DNA of 64,000 bases from Varanus komodoensis (Eukaryota; Chordata; Lepidosauria; Squamata; Varanidae), in the NCBI RefSeq assembly GCF_004798865.1, contig NW_025336598.1, positions 10,755,259-10,819,258 of the forward strand. The letters run 5' to 3'. Both the position numbers and the translations under genes were made by a program. Position 1 is the first letter of the stretch. Every line of letters starts with the position of its first letter. This document shows positions 10,601 to 23,713 of the stretch, one piece after another. The notes beneath the pieces were generated by a model. That model saw only the letters and a list, made by a program, of their open reading frames with translations. It did no database searches and was not told the DNA's origin.

Positions 10601-11835
10601 CTTAATCCAACTTAGACAGGAATGTTTTTGCTCAGGTGAAAAGGTGTATCAAGGAAAAGGCATTCAAACTGTACTGAATGGGCTTACACTCCCTCTGAAG
10701 TCTCAAGCTTGCACTTTGGATATACTTTTGGACTCAGACCTTAATCTGGATGTCTAAGCCATGGGTTCTCAAACTATGGCCCAGGGGCCGGATCTGGCCC
10801 ACTATGCCCATTTGGACCTGCCGCGAGCACCTGCCACTGCCCACCTCGCCCCACATGCAGGGAGGCAGTTGTTTGCTCGCTCTGAGAAAATGATCTCCAA
10901 GTGAGCAAGCTGCTGCCTCGTGCACCCGCCTCACGGCACATATACGCCCCTGCCTCACCTCCCATCCCAATGTGCACCCACCCGCACCTCACCTCACCTC
11001 CACCTCAGCGCACACGCCACCCCTGCCCCCTCACTGGCCCACGCACACCACTGGCACCAACTTTCCGGCCCGCACCCAGCACCGGCACCTTTCAACTGGC
11101 CCCCTGGTGAAAAAGTTTGAGGGCCCCTGGTCTAGGCAATAGCCAGGAGTACATCTGCCAAGCTGAGGATAGTGTGCCAACTGTGTCAATTTCTTATAGA
11201 TGTCTGGTCTGGCCATAGTCATGCTCACTTTTGTTATATCTTGTTTGGACTACTGTAACATATTCTACATGAGAAAATACTTCAGAAATCACTACAGAAA
11301 GTTCAGTTTGTCCAGAATGTTGTGGACTGGGGCTGGTCACAGAGACAATGCAAGTTGTCTGCTACAACAGCTCTGTTGAGAACCAGCTTGCTTCTGGACA
11401 AAATTAAAAGTGTTGGTTATGTTTGAATTCCTAACATTTCAGGTCACCTGAAAAGTGTCTTTTCCCATACAAGGTTGATTCTTAAGATCTGCATTTCTTT
11501 AGAGACTATTACCTTCCAAGGTACTTTTGCAGGACTCCAAGGAAGAGTCTTTTCAATGGCTGCTGTCAAACTGCCCAGAACTCCTTTCCATGTATTTACT
11601 TCCTCTTTCTATCTTTCTACTGGCAGACAAAGGGTGCTTTATTGTAGAAGATCCTCAAACTAAAATGGGTCCAGATGGTTCGGGTGCTGTTCTTAATCAT
11701 GTATTTTTCTGCAACCGTTATGCTTTTGCTGTATTTTAATGTATTGTTTATACATGTAAATTGTTTCTGAAAGTCACATTCAGTGGTTTGCTGCTGTTGT
11801 GGTAGAAAGGCAGGTTACAGGTTAAATAAGTAAAA
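10600..11835 (+). mobile_element. L2-clade LINE, degenerate 3' portion, interrupted by a hAT
   Basis: LPLKSQACTLDILLDSDLNL before the hAT insertion, and a segment reading LAIVMLTFVISCLDYCNIFY after it, follow the usual L2 order. It continues through a decayed C-terminal region to a 3' UTR near 11835. Frames are heavily broken. Limits are approximate. Confidence 0.75.
10760..11129 (-). mobile_element. non-autonomous hAT element (370 bp)
   Basis: Begins CATGGGTTCTCAAACTATGG and ends AGTTTGAGGGCCCCTG. The flanks GTCTAAGC (10752-10759) and GTCTAGGC (11130-11137) form a 7-of-8 target duplication. The interior is CpG-rich with the family hairpin near 10872-10910. Inserted inside an L2. Same family as 7938 but reversed. 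Confidence 0.88.
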
Positions 11836-12949
11836 TACTCGCCAGAAGATGGTGCTATGCCTACTCTGACAAATGGTTTTATCAAAAACTGTAGACAACA
11901 AGCTAAGAAAGATATATCACATCATAATATTCATAAGTTACACAAAAAATAAGTAAGAACCAAGAGCAAAAAATTCAAACCAGCAAATGCAGAAAACTTG
12001 CTGAATAAAAAAAGCTTTGAACATGACCCGGAATGACATAAGACACAATCCAAACAGACATCCTTTGGCAATTATTCCAAAGTCAATGCATTTTCTGAGA
12101 AGTTGTTCTTATCTAATGCATCTCACATATTGGCAGGACATGTATGAGGGTCTTTTAATTAGCTCAAGAAGTAGATAAGTTGTTATGGCAGGAGACAGTC
12201 CATCAAATGCCCCAGTCCTAAGTATTTAAGGCGTTGAAAAGGAAGCATGCGGAACTTGCAACATTTTACAGTGCAAAGTATTCCCTGTTCAAATTTTCAG
12301 GCACTGCCTTCCAGTTTGCATCACCGCAATTTAATTTTTTTCTCAAAACTTTCATTCTCTGTGCTTGTTTATTTATAAAATTTGTATGCCATCCAATTAC
12401 TAACATCTCTGTCAGTTTTAGCGGGTGGAGCTGAGACTTCATATTTTTCTTATTTCTGCAAATCTCTGATATAAGGACTGGTGCTTAAAAAACTGAGATA
12501 ACTGTTTGTATATAAAAACCTGCAACAAAATCTGCAACAAAACTAGCTACCCTGCCTTCTTACAACTCCATTTTATTCCCTTCCTGATGGCTTTCCATTC
12601 CCATTCATAATGATCAAACCTGAATGGCCACCAGGCATGCTCAGTCCTCATGGGATTTTCTTGGGGTGTTCTCTCTTCCCCAGTGTTTTTTAAAAGTTTG
12701 GTCTGCGTGCAGAATTTCAGAAAGGAGTTAAAATCCTAAACTCAATTGAGAGAAATATCAGAGAGGATATCCATTTCTCCACTGATAATCAATCTATGTT
12801 TGGAACCTGTGGCATGTGTGATCTGACAAAGTACTAATATTCACAAACATGTGCATAATTGTTTAGTATTTACACATACTCTTTATCTTACTGTTTATCT
12901 TGAAATTCCAGTCCTCTGGATTTGAGGCAGACAATAATTTCAGCTATTT
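11836..12949. other. unrecognised AT-rich intron sequence
   Basis: No gene, repeat terminus or tandem array that I can support. Confidence 0.4.
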
Positions 12950-14290
12950 GTCTAGCATTCTATTTATTGGTCAAATCTGATGCAATGTTGATTGGAGATA
13001 GTACACTATGGCGTATACTATCTAAATGGCAATTTAGACTTTGCCCTTATTTGGGAATACTTATTCTTAGAGATCTCAAATTATAAAGCTAAATTTAAGT
13101 AAACTGATTAATGATATATTTATGGAACATTGATAGACAGGCTTCTTTAAAACCAAGTTTACTGGACATAGTAAATATGCTTAATACTGTTTGGTTTTTA
13201 TTTCCTACCCCTCTTTTTATACCAGACTAATATTACCAAAAAGTAACATTTTGTTTTGTAAATTCATACAGGGCTCCATTCCACCACAAATATCTTTGAA
13301 AAGGATGCAAGAGGATGCTTTGGTCTCCCCCGCACTCCCATAAACAGTTTTGCAATCTTCATACTTAGATCATCTTCTCAAACGGAATGCATTGGGTTCT
13401 TGGTATATTAAAGCAGACAGGGCATATTATATAGTTATGGCAGTGAGAGAGATGTGATGCCAATTTCACATTATAATTTGTTATATCTTTACACACAAAA
13501 TTATCTCTGTGGAGAAAACTCAGATTTAAGGACTGGAAAGAAAACATTAGTGTAACAGACTTGGATAGGTGACCAGATCTTTACTTCGTGCACTAAATAT
13601 GATTTGTCAACTACAACTGAATGGCAATATGTACAACTGAAACATCAGTTAGAATCTAGGTTTGGCCCTGATGCTTTTGCATTATTAGTAGAATTATCAA
13701 CCAAGGCTGAACAGGTATACAGGCTAATAATCCATGTTTATAAATATTATCAGTGAATAAATACATGGTCTTGAGCAAGAATCGAATAAGTAATCTTAAA
13801 ATTTGCCCAAGCAGAGTACTTCAGTTATTAGGAGGTTAAGAAATAAAATAACTAATGATTATTGGCATTTATCTCACAAGGGGTAATGAATCCTAGGTTA
13901 TATTTAATTCACCAAAAACTGATGTTTGGGGTACATTTCATTCCTGTGATAAAGGTTTATAAAAACTGCCCAACAGCTGGAAGTATAATGCAGCTAATGC
14001 TTCTCTCAAGTTTTGGCAATGGCCGCTCAAAAGCTCAAGTGCTGCTTCTTTTTGATATATTATGGATAAATTTTGTGTTGGAAAAGTTATTTAATATTTA
14101 CAGATACGTCTCTACTATCTATGCTTCTTTTGGAAATTAATACAAGGTCAACATAAATGGATCTTCCATTTGACAACTGAAAGACTAATATTACAATATT
14201 GGAAGGGCAAATGGCCATCTTTGATAACACCTTGGGTTGAGGACTTGATGATACTTTTAATATGTTGCTACACATAACATTTATAGGGTC
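12950..14290 (+). mobile_element. L1 LINE, degenerate ORF2 3' part
   Basis: Scattered frames fit the later part of L1 ORF2: KDARGCFGLPRTP near 13300 (the GGFGLPN region), TEWQYVQLKHQLESRFG near 13618, and TERLILQYWKGKWPSL near 14178, which resembles the L1 C terminus. It is strongly decayed, with many stops and shifts. The limits and the clade call are from motif order only. Confidence 0.5.
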
Positions 14291-16201
14291 CATGGTACAG
14301 ACGTATCCACTGTAATAAGTAACTTAAATTTCATGCAAGAAAACCAGTACTTTATTATTTGATTTTTGAAACTCACAATTAAAATTTGTAAAATACAGAT
14401 GAATTCAGATGTGATACAGCTGCTGACCTTGTTTAGATTAATGCATAAAGACTTACAGTACATACACAGTCATGGCCATGCATGGTGCCTCCACCCACAC
14501 CACCCTGCTAACTGTGATTAATCAGCAAAGTCTAACAAGAGCTCTACTTGTGTTCACTTGAACAGGCACAGGAGATTCTGCCTGATTAGAAATCCAATGA
14601 TAAATACTCCACAATCCCAAGGAATGTTCTGCTTGGGTTAAAGTGAATGCAACATGGCAAGGTCTGAACTGGTGGGGGCAAGACCAGTGAATGGTCTTGA
14701 TTCACTGACCTGCTTTAAATCTTCAATTGTCACCTGAACATCTGAGCAAGACTTCTGTTAATGTGATATCCAACTAGAATCAGATGTAAACAACAGTATC
14801 CATACAATGTGTAGTAAACCTGTTGACAACTCCTTCTAGCCATGAAACCCACAAAGTAACAGGCCCCATAATCACTTCAAATAACTACATTAGAGAACTC
14901 CATATAAACATTAAACCACCAGGGAAGGATAGTCAGAAGAGGTCATGCTAACAGCTGTGCTCTCTCTTGAATTCAGAAATTAACTACCGCTTCAACAGGA
15001 TTGCCAGGCCAAGTCGCATAAACTGCCAGGAAACCATCTTGATCCACCAGTCTCTAGATCATTTGAGCACCTCCCTCAGCAAGAGGTTAAAAGCCAAGTA
15101 AATCTAAACCCTTCCAATAATGGAAGTCCCAAGACTACCACAGAAGCCATGAAGTTCCAAACTACAAGTTCAAGTAACTTGCAAGGCTGTCTGAGCCAGC
15201 TCAGACAGGAAGATTGGTAGATAACAGAATCAACTATATACCATCAGAATCCCATTTTTGTCTCTTGATACCCACTTTTAAGATAATTTAAAATTAGGCA
15301 AATACTAGATGAGACACTCGGCAAGAGTGTGATGATAAACCTGTGAAACCTGAACTCCAAAACTAGGCTGCCACACCAAAGAAAACTCTCATGTTTGGAT
15401 CTGAGATTTATTTCAGTCCCTCATTGAATGTGGCCTCTCAGAAAAAAAATATTTGGGTCATGGCAGCTTTATAACACCTAAAGGGGTAAGTCATAGTTTT
15501 GCACAGTGCTTATATTCCTTCTACTGCTGCTTGCTATCATTACATATCCCTGTACATAGAATGTGAAGGAGAAAGATGCTATCTCCCTGACTTTCCTGTG
15601 TACTGGAAGTTTTCTTTCACCCAGGGGTAAGCACTGAAAGAAGTGGCCTCCTTCTGAACACCTTTAAGTCATATAATCCAAGGAAAAAGTACTGCTTATC
15701 TCTGCTTACTATGTAATCTGACAGAGTTCCGCAAAACATCTTTTTTCCTTTTTCAAAATGTAAAGGTTTTGGAGAAATATTTTGGGGGGGAAAGGTGTTT
15801 TCTAACAGGAGTTAGAAAAGCAAGACTTTATTCTGCTTTGACAGTAGATGGTGCACAATCATTCTGTTGTTCCGTTTAAAAAATGATAAGAAATGTGTTT
15901 ACAACGAATCTCTGAAAGTTTCTGAAAGATAGACAATTTTCCAGACCAACTCCCCCCCCCCACCAAAATATGAAAGATACTTAGTTAATTCAGGAACTTC
16001 ACAATAAGTCTGTTGCAAATGCATGATATTTTGGACAAATGCTTATAGAGATGAGAACAAAGAGGACCCTGCAATTAAGACCTATGGAAAAAAGTATTTA
16101 CAGCAAAATGTTCCAGCAAAATTCTTGAAGTGTTCAGAAAGTGCTTTAAAATGTCATATAATTTAAAAACTAGCTTTCATAAATTTCAAAAAACTGTTTA
16201 C
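14291..16201. other. unrecognised intron sequence before exon 2
   Basis: No recognisable repeat or exon. Short homopolymer runs occur near 15786 (G) and 15951 (C). Exon 3 of LCORL was looked for and not found. Confidence 0.4.
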
Positions 16202-16267
16202 CTTCAAATAAACTGAGGTCTCTTCGTAGCCTTGGTCCATAAAGTCCTTCTAAAATACTTTCAAAAC
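16202..16267 (-). CDS. LCORL: LCORL coding exon 2
   Basis: This 66-base minus-strand exon encodes [11 protein letters not shown] followed by [10 protein letters not shown], which matches the segment after exon 1 in LCORL as I recall it and resembles the equivalent segment of its paralogue LCOR. A T-rich tract ending TTTTGATCAG precedes it and GTAAAC follows it. It begins with two bases that complete a Gly codon left open by exon 1 and ends with one base (G) that would start the expected Asp codon of exon 3, so both flanking introns are phase 1. LCORL is a nuclear, chromatin-associated protein. Long isoforms of this family (PALI proteins) associate with PRC2, short isoforms carry a C-terminal DNA-binding helix-turn-helix domain, and the locus is associated with body size in mammals. 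None of those downstream domains lies in this window. The exon has no internal stop. Confidence 0.94.
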
Positions 16268-16537
16268 CTGATCAAAACAAAAATTAAAATGTTTTAGAAT
16301 AGCACAAGCTACTAAGCAGTTTTATATATGTAGCAGTTGAAAAAGCAAATAAATACACTTGGGGATATTTCCACAGTGAGAACAAAACCTCTGCTTCACT
16401 TCTGGTATTTAGTGGCCCAAATCATCATAATCTGAATTCTGTACAGGAATAAAATTGCGTTCAGGTGCAAAGATGCAATACCTTCATGCCAGGGGGATTG
16501 CTATTTACAAACTCTGACTCTACATAAAGACAAGGAT

Positions 16538-16699
16538 TAGGTTCACACAACATGACAACCCACTGTGTTTTATAAGCCATGGTAGATGAGTGAGTCATGC
16601 AAGCCCACAGGTTTGGGTTAAGTATGTTAAACAAGCCATCCTAGAAACCAGTAACATATATGGTTTGACCCACAATGGGTTATCATGTTGTCCAAATTC
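16538..16699. mobile_element. MITE with ACAACATGAYAACCCA inverted ends
   Basis: The left end AGGTTCACACAACATGACAA and the right end (reverse complement TTGGACAACATGATAACCC) pair over about 25 bases. It spans about 160 bases. Its superfamily is not clear. A related copy is at 49335-49648. Confidence 0.55.
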
Positions 16700-17035
16700 A
16701 GATGACATGACCTTTATCATAAGCCAACAGAAACTGCAGTAAAACTGCTTGGCAAGAATGCCAATCCCATCCCCTTGCTGCCCTTGCCAAGTGGCTAGCA
16801 GATGACCACCATTGCTAGCTGCTCCAAAACTGCACAGGCAGCTCTTGGGGGCAGCTTGCAGATACTTAAAGTCCTTCCTGTTGCAAGCCCTTTTGATGCA
16901 CTTAAAAAAATCTTCCAATCACAGAAGAACATTTTGGCTCAGCTAATTTTAACATTTGCAAAGTTGTTGAAAAATGATTATTGCCACTCCTGCACAATTA
17001 CAGATGACCTCAGGAACATCACTGGGAAATAGGTG

Positions 17036-17403
17036 CATGGGTTCTCAAACTACGGCCCGCGGGACGGATCCAGCCTGCCATGGCCATCCATCCGGCCCAC
17101 GCCACCGTTCGCTGCCCACATGCGTGCTTGCTGCATGGGCGGTGGCTTGCTTACTTGGAGATGGTCTCCAAGAGAGCAGGCTGCCGCCTGCCTCCCGTAC
17201 GTGCATGGCGCTGCCTTGCAGCGCGGGCAGGGAAGTGGTGGCTTGCTCACTCAGAGATGGTTTTGGACTCGCTGGGAGATCTCCGAATGAGCGAGCCACC
17301 GCCGCGCGTGCCCGGTGCCGCCTCACAACGTCACCTCACTGGCCTGCGATGGTCACCACAGCCTTTCAACTGGCCCCCTATTGAAAAAGTCTGAGGACCG
17401 CTG
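17036..17403 (-). mobile_element. non-autonomous hAT element (368 bp)
   Basis: Begins CATGGGTTCTCAAACTACGG and ends AAAGTCTGAGGACCGCTG. The CpG-rich interior has the family hairpin at 17241-17297. The flanking 8-mers do not match well, so the target duplication is decayed or the ends are off by a base or two. Confidence 0.8.
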
Positions 17404-17580
17404 TTATAGTGAATTGAGACATGTCTATGAAAATGGCAGTGCAAGTAGGACTTGGCTCATACAATCCACCATTAACCCTAAATATCTGATTTATATTCAT
17501 GTCACATCAATTGTGAGACATGAGCTGCATCACATCTATGATGCCTATCAGGTCTGTATATAAAGTGAACCACTGGTTGT

Positions 17581-17792
17581 TTTTATTCATTATATTTACA
17601 CTCCACCTTTTATCCTTTCAAGTTTCTCAACAGCTTATATAATTCGCTTCCTCCTCTTATTATCCTCACAATAATAATCATATGAGTAAGGTTGGGCTGG
17701 AAGTCAGTGACTGGCCCAAAATCACCCAGTGAGCTCCAGAACCCAGACTGCTCGAGTCCCAATCAATCTCTTAACCACTGCACCACGCTGAC
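17581..17792 (-). mobile_element. Sauria-type tRNA SINE, diverged
   Basis: Minus-strand GTCAGCGTGGTGCAGTGG head, GTTCTGGAGCTCACTGGG, and a degenerate AAAGGTGGAGTGTAAATATA tail. Older than the copy at 22848. Confidence 0.7.
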
Positions 17793-17799
17793 TTGCACT

Positions 17800-20700
17800 G
17801 AATGTCTTGCGCCTTTGTTGCCATGCTGTGAGAGAAGAGTCCAAGCTCTCCAAGCACTGCCATGCTACTTGTTTTAATTTCAGCCGAAGCTGAAATACCA
17901 CAGCATGAGAGATATGGAAATAATTCTTCCTATGTTTGTTCCTACAGGTCATCCCACAGCAGCTAATATTATAGAGGAAAGAATAAGGCCAGATCTTTAT
18001 CCAGTCCTCTGCTAATTCAATTTGGCACAGGGAAGTCAGGAAAGGTGACAGGACCAGGAAAGAATTGGTACTCTCCTAAGTTGTCCTGACCTGCCAGGTA
18101 GTACCATGGTTATTCAAAAAAACAAAATACCTTCGTACTACATATTTTTAACTTCTGCCTTAATTTCCTTTATTTTTACCTACCCATTCTCTACATGAAA
18201 ACACGTAATGAATCTAATATATTAAAAATCTAAGATAAAAAGTCAGCACCCTTCCTAGATGAAATATTCAGAATTTTGAAAGTGTCATGGTCACTACAAT
18301 AAAATGTCTGCTATGCTATAGGATGCCCATTCACAAAATGGCTGATGTAGGCAGGAAAAAATGCACTCATTTCACAGAAAGGCAAGGTGATATGGTTAAA
18401 AGCCAAGCAAGTTTCCCAAGAGTCTAAAATCAGGCAGAGGCGGGCTCAGAGCTTGCAATACCCTTCTGAACCAACAGTTTTATTCAAGATCAGCCCAAAA
18501 ACGTCCTCATTCCATATCCCCAATACATGAACTACATCCTAATAACTTTTTCCTATTAGTTATCACCCCCCACAATGTCACACATGCATGCGCACACACA
18601 ACACAAACTTACATGGACATTTTCTGCAGGACTAACCTCTTTCATTCTCTGCAACCCACCTCAGCCCTGCTCTCCTCACTTCTACCTTACCACCAGCCCA
18701 ATCCTGCTTGTTTTGTCTTTTCACTCCACTGGAACATTCATGATTGCACTCACCATCACTCCAAGTCCCCCACACTTAGGCAGCTGCACCAATATGCTCC
18801 ATGCCTCCCCACCTTTTTTTTTAAGGGGTATAGGCAGCCAAAAATAGTACAAAATGAAGTACTGGTCTTCAGCCACCCACCATCTTCGTTCCTAAAAATG
18901 CTTCTGAGTCTACATCCCCCAACCAAATGTAACTGGGAAAAATATATATTGTAAAAAAGCTTTTCATAACATTTCTACTAACATTCAAGAAAGACAAAGA
19001 AAATATGTAAATATTGTAAATATGAAAATAGAGTATATGTTAAACTATAAAATGAAAAAGAAACTAAGACCACTCCACTATGTAAGAGGTAAGTAAAAGA
19101 CACAAACCAAAATTTGGCGCAGAAGCAAACCACTGAACTAAGATTTTTAAAAAAAAATAAATGTGGTGAGGGCAAATTGAGTCATTTTTGCATATTTGCA
19201 TAATAATGAGTTATTTAATTTGCATTATTTGTAACACTACTCACACAATTTGGAATATGTTTGCAAAAAATACAAATGCAAATACAAATACAAATTAATG
19301 AGCAGTCATGTCTCTGCAATTACACTATCTTCCTTCAGTAATTCTTTCACTCCTGTGTTGTCTAACTGTCCACCACTGCCTTACTAGTTTCTGCTTCTGA
19401 CATATTTAAGTAAATGTTTAAGCAGTATGTTTTTATACCTTCCTTGCTTTACTTGTTAACCACACTGGCCTCTTCCTTGTTGCTAATTCTCCCAAGTCTG
19501 CAAAATATGTTGAGGGACAATTCTCTCATGATATGGGCTGAATCCTCAACCTCAGGCAGCAGAATGGGAGCTGTGCTGGGCTGACAAAGATTTACCAAGC
19601 CATAAAGGCTCTCTGCTGCTGGGTTCCTGAAGCAGGGTGGCAACACTAGCAGCAGTTCCAGAAAGTACAATCAACCCTACCTGCCTACTGCAACAAATTA
19701 TTTAGCCGGGCAATAACTGGGCAAATGAGACAAACAATGGTGGAGGTACCTGTCCACTGTTTCATCCTAAGCACCCTTTCAGAGAAAGCCAAAGAGCAGA
19801 AAAGCTCTTGGAGAGCAACTCAGACTCAAATGTGTAGCTGAAGTAATGTGCTTGTAGGCAATCTGCTAGGATAGCTCTTCTCTGGACCATCCATTTATTC
19901 TCTGGGACAGCTGCTTGATGTTCAGTTCAGGAAGAAATGCCCTGAGGCATCTCTTGACAATGCCTGCCCTGAGGAAGGGTCCTCTTGGAACCAGGCATTT
20001 GAAGCTGGGCAGGGAATGCTCTTTTGGAGAGCCTACAGTCTGGCTTGCTATGCAGGGTTACTCAAAACTTTAAAGCCCTATGGGGAAAGTAAACGTGAAT
20101 GTAAGTCTTTCTTACGGAAATAAATCAATTTGGGCTAAATTATGCCCTAAAACTGGGATCTATGATACAGCACATGCAAGTACCAGTATCAGATGACACC
20201 AGTGGAGGAATCCCCAATGTAGCACATGCAAAACTTTTATTTTTTGTAGAAATTTTATATACATACACAGATGTCAATATATCCATAGCAAAGTTTACAT
20301 ATAACTCTCTAGCAATTATACAAATGCTTCCACAAAATTGGACCAAGTATTAAAATGAGCAACCATTTAAGATGATAACTATATGCTGCTCATTCAAATG
20401 TTGAAAGCATTGTAAGGTCCTTAATCCATTGTATTATGAGAGGTATTTATCCTTCTAATTTTTAATATCAGCCAAAAGGGTGTGGAAGAGCCTTTTACAC
20501 TGACCATTTGTTAATTTCCATGAAGCAGGTAAATAATTTAAAGAATGTGTAGATTATTAATACTTCAAATAATATATTGTTCTAGTACAACATTCATCTC
20601 CTTAATAACACCCCCCCAAAAAAAAAACACATTACTGAACTTTGTCAAAACACATGCTTAGAAATTGTAAGTTTTCTTGCATGGCTGGCAATTAGCCAAA

Positions 20701-20830
20701 TTAAACAATTAGTTATTAAAGATCTGTTCTGGTGTCTAATAGACAAAGGGCAAAGGTATTTGCTAAAGATATGGCTTGAGGTTCATAGATGTGATAGGAA
20801 ATTCCAAAGCAGTGCTCCACTACTGATCAT
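17800..20830. other. unrecognised intron sequence
   Basis: AT-rich, with CA-rich and oligo-A stretches (for example 18588-18608). No gene or clear element was recognised. Confidence 0.35.
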
Positions 20831-20834
20831 GCCG

Positions 20835-20913
20835 TGGTGGTGCCCATGGCAGTTTCTCAAATTCCCAATTATACCCACAGATGTAAAACTTTGAGTAGCC
20901 CTGTCCTAAATAC
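20835..20913. repeat. hAT-like end fragment (TTTCTCAAATTCCCAA family)
   Basis: Shares the core CAGTTTCTCAAATTCCCAA and a CCCTG end with segments at 31915-32017 and 34808-34885. This looks like one end of a hAT element; no left end is visible. Confidence 0.45.
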
Positions 20914-22847
20914 TGATACTTCTTTCATAACACATGCACTGAATTATACAAAATACATTACATATTCTTGAAGTAGTAAACATAATTTATTTTTAATAGG
21001 TAACCAAATCTTTTTTTTTCCAGGTTTCCTAAATACTTTCCTCAATTTTTCTTCTTCACAGTTTCAAGCTTATCTCTTCTTTGTCATCTTCTTCTATAGT
21101 TTCAAGATTTAAAGAAATATAGCATCCCTAATTAGGACAGGACCAATACCTCCCCACCCTCACACACCCAATTATCATTTCTTATAATGATGTCATATAC
21201 TTAGGCTGTACCCTGATACCATTTAAAATATATACTTCTGTTTATATTTACCAAAATACAACCTAACATATAGATAATTAAGCTATGGCTAATCTGTAGT
21301 AATTCAGGCTTGCACTCCACTGCTGGCTTTGAGTTTCAACATTATTTGAGTCAGTTTTAACCAACAGGGACCAAGTCCAACTCAAGGATTGGTTTTGACC
21401 TAAAAAGTCTTACATGGCTTAAGGTTGCAATATCTGACAGAGTGCTTCACCTGGTAAGAATCTAACTGTATACTGTGATACTCTTCAGAGGCACTGCTCC
21501 AAGGAATATTTAGGGGAAGGCAGCCAGAAAGCTTTGGATACTGGGCAGTTTGAAAACATATAAATGAGCCAATGCTCCATGTTCAGTCCAGCCCTAGCAT
21601 TAAAATATCAATAACCTTCTAACACTAGCATGTGTAGTAACTGGGGGAATGGAAGAGCACAATCACCTTCAAAAGTCATGACTTCGCTCTATGATAAACC
21701 AGGACAGAGGGCACCAGAACATGGAGAACGCAGACATACTTGTAATATAGCATGTAGCAGTGGGCAATGTTCTATTTTTAGAAATGCATTTCCCCCTTAA
21801 AGTAATATCATGATTAACACAATGAAAATAATGTGTGTTGGGCAACTGGAACTGATACAGTGCCACTTAAATCTAAAATTAAATGTTGTAATTAGCTCTG
21901 CCAGCATGCCTGCAGGTGTTTCTCCCCAGAAAGCATATGTTTATGCACACAGGTCAGCAGACATGTGAAAAATTAATATACTGACAATTTTAAGAGCCTT
22001 CCCTTTTTTCTTGTGATCAAAATATAAGGGAACATATGCTACCTGATTTAAGTCATGCCTTAAAATGTTCAAATATAAAATGAATACAAAATATTTTAAA
22101 CTGTATCTTCACTTGATTTTTTCCAAGTCAAGTATTTCAACTATGTTTGGTTACTGGAAGAATTGTTATATTTATTCAATATGTAGAACATAACATGTTT
22201 TTGTTTTTTCTTTACTAAATGTATACCAAACATACTGAGTCAGAGCATCACTGATTTATGACAGTGCACATTTTTTATAATTTGTCTCCACAAAAATACA
22301 CCACTAGTAAGATATTCTATGACTAAAGTTATGTGATGAAAATAAGATAAACGAGTTGTAATACTAACTACTATCTGTAAGCATATGCTAGGCAGCGCTC
22401 AATATAAAAGGCAACCAATATACTCACTAGCATCAAAGGCATTACAATCCCATGTAAGACCCCTTTCTCCATCAATTATTTCCATACATTTAAAATATTG
22501 GGATCAAACCTTTCACTTTAAGGAAAAAAATAAGTTATAAATTCACTGATGCATCCAAAATACATTTTATTCATTTATACATTTTAGGTTCAAAGTTACA
22601 TAATAAAATTAAAAGCAGTACCACATAACAGAGAAAATCTCACAGAATTTGCCTAATAGCATGTACAGCAAAAGAAACTTCCTCAGAAAGGATTGTGATG
22701 CTATGACTAAGAAGGCATCATCCCTGGTACCCACCAATCTGATCTTAACCAACAATGGGCCAAAAGACAAAGGCTCCAAAGCCCATCTTAAGCCCCAGTT
22801 GCATTCATATGCATGTGTTGAGTGGTTCTTCAAATAAACTTTATCTT
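20914..22847. other. unrecognised AT-rich intron sequence
   Basis: No recognisable element. A short minus-strand frame with a donor-like site at 22428-22485 is noted in the findings. Confidence 0.35.
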
Positions 22848-23092
22848 TCTTATTTATTTATTTATTTATTTATTTTCGATTTATATCCTGCCTTTTTCCT
22901 ACAAAGGGCTCAAGGCAGCTTACATCATTCCCCTCCATCTTATCCCCACAACAACAACCCTGTGAGGTAGGTTGGGCTGAGAGTCTGTGACTGGCCCAAA
23001 GTCACCCAGTTGGGTCCATGGCCGAGCGGGGACTCGAACCCGGATTGCCTGAGTCCCAGTCCCATGCTCTTAACCACTACGCCACACTGGCT
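22848..23092 (-). mobile_element. Sauria-type tRNA SINE, well preserved
   Basis: On the minus strand: AGCCAGTGTGGCGTAGTGG (A-box region), GGGTTCGAGTCCCCGC (B box), GTGACTTTGGGCCAGTCAC, AACCTACCTCACAGGG, then GGATATAAATCG and a (AAAT)n tail. This is the least diverged SINE copy here, with an intact B box. Confidence 0.92.
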
Positions 23093-23713
23093 TATATAGA
23101 CATTTCAATGGCCAATGCAAGTTTTTTATACTGAGCCTGGAAAACAGACCAGAAACTTGTGTGAATGATGTAAGATCAGCATAATATGAACAGATTGACT
23201 GTTTTGCTACTTTGAGAGGAACTGCACTTTCCAAACTGTTTTCAAAGACAGTTCTATGGAAAGAAAAATGCTGTAGGCCAGTCTTGATAGAACCAGTATG
23301 TGAGTAACTGAAGCTAGCTGAATCTTTTCCAGATATAGTTCTAGTTGACATACCCATTGAGATGTTAAAAGCTGTTGATGCTGGCCATCAACACCACCTG
23401 CACATTCAAAGATGACGTACTTTGTTCTTCAGAAGGACTTCAATCCCATTCAGGACAGGCTGATCATACAGGCAAGAAAGATTACCAACCAGTAGTACCT
23501 CCATCTTGTCTGGCTGCTATTTCAGCTTGTTCACTCCCTCCCCTGTTCCATGAAATCAGTTCAGATGTTACCACAAGCTCTCTAGGATTAGTCTTTTTCC
23601 ATAACAGGTATAGCAAAGTATTATCAACATACTGACTACATTTTACTCAAAACTCCACCGTGTCTCTCCCAGCATTTTTAACAGTAGAGAGGACAACCTG
23701 GAACCCATACTAT

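Larger units (their letters stand above)
1..16201 (-). other. LCORL: LCORL intron 2 (partial)
   Basis: The donor of exon 2 (GAAG then gtaaac on the minus strand) opens this intron, which runs past the left edge of the window. I looked for the expected third exon, which in the human protein as I recall it begins DCEPEELTDW, by scanning for reverse-complement codons, and did not find it. It probably lies outside the window. The intron is filled with transposon remnants listed separately. Confidence 0.75.

Noticed and set aside
1-16201. LCORL exon 3
   Set aside because: Expected codons for DCEPEELTDWSMDEK and the SFCNLQRE region were searched for on the minus strand and not seen.
16974-17394. 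Overlapping open frames on both strands
   Set aside because: They coincide with the CpG-rich hAT element; low stop frequency explains them.
22848-23092. tRNA-like A and B boxes as a tRNA gene
   Set aside because: The unit continues into a SINE body and A-rich tail; it does not fold as a tRNA.
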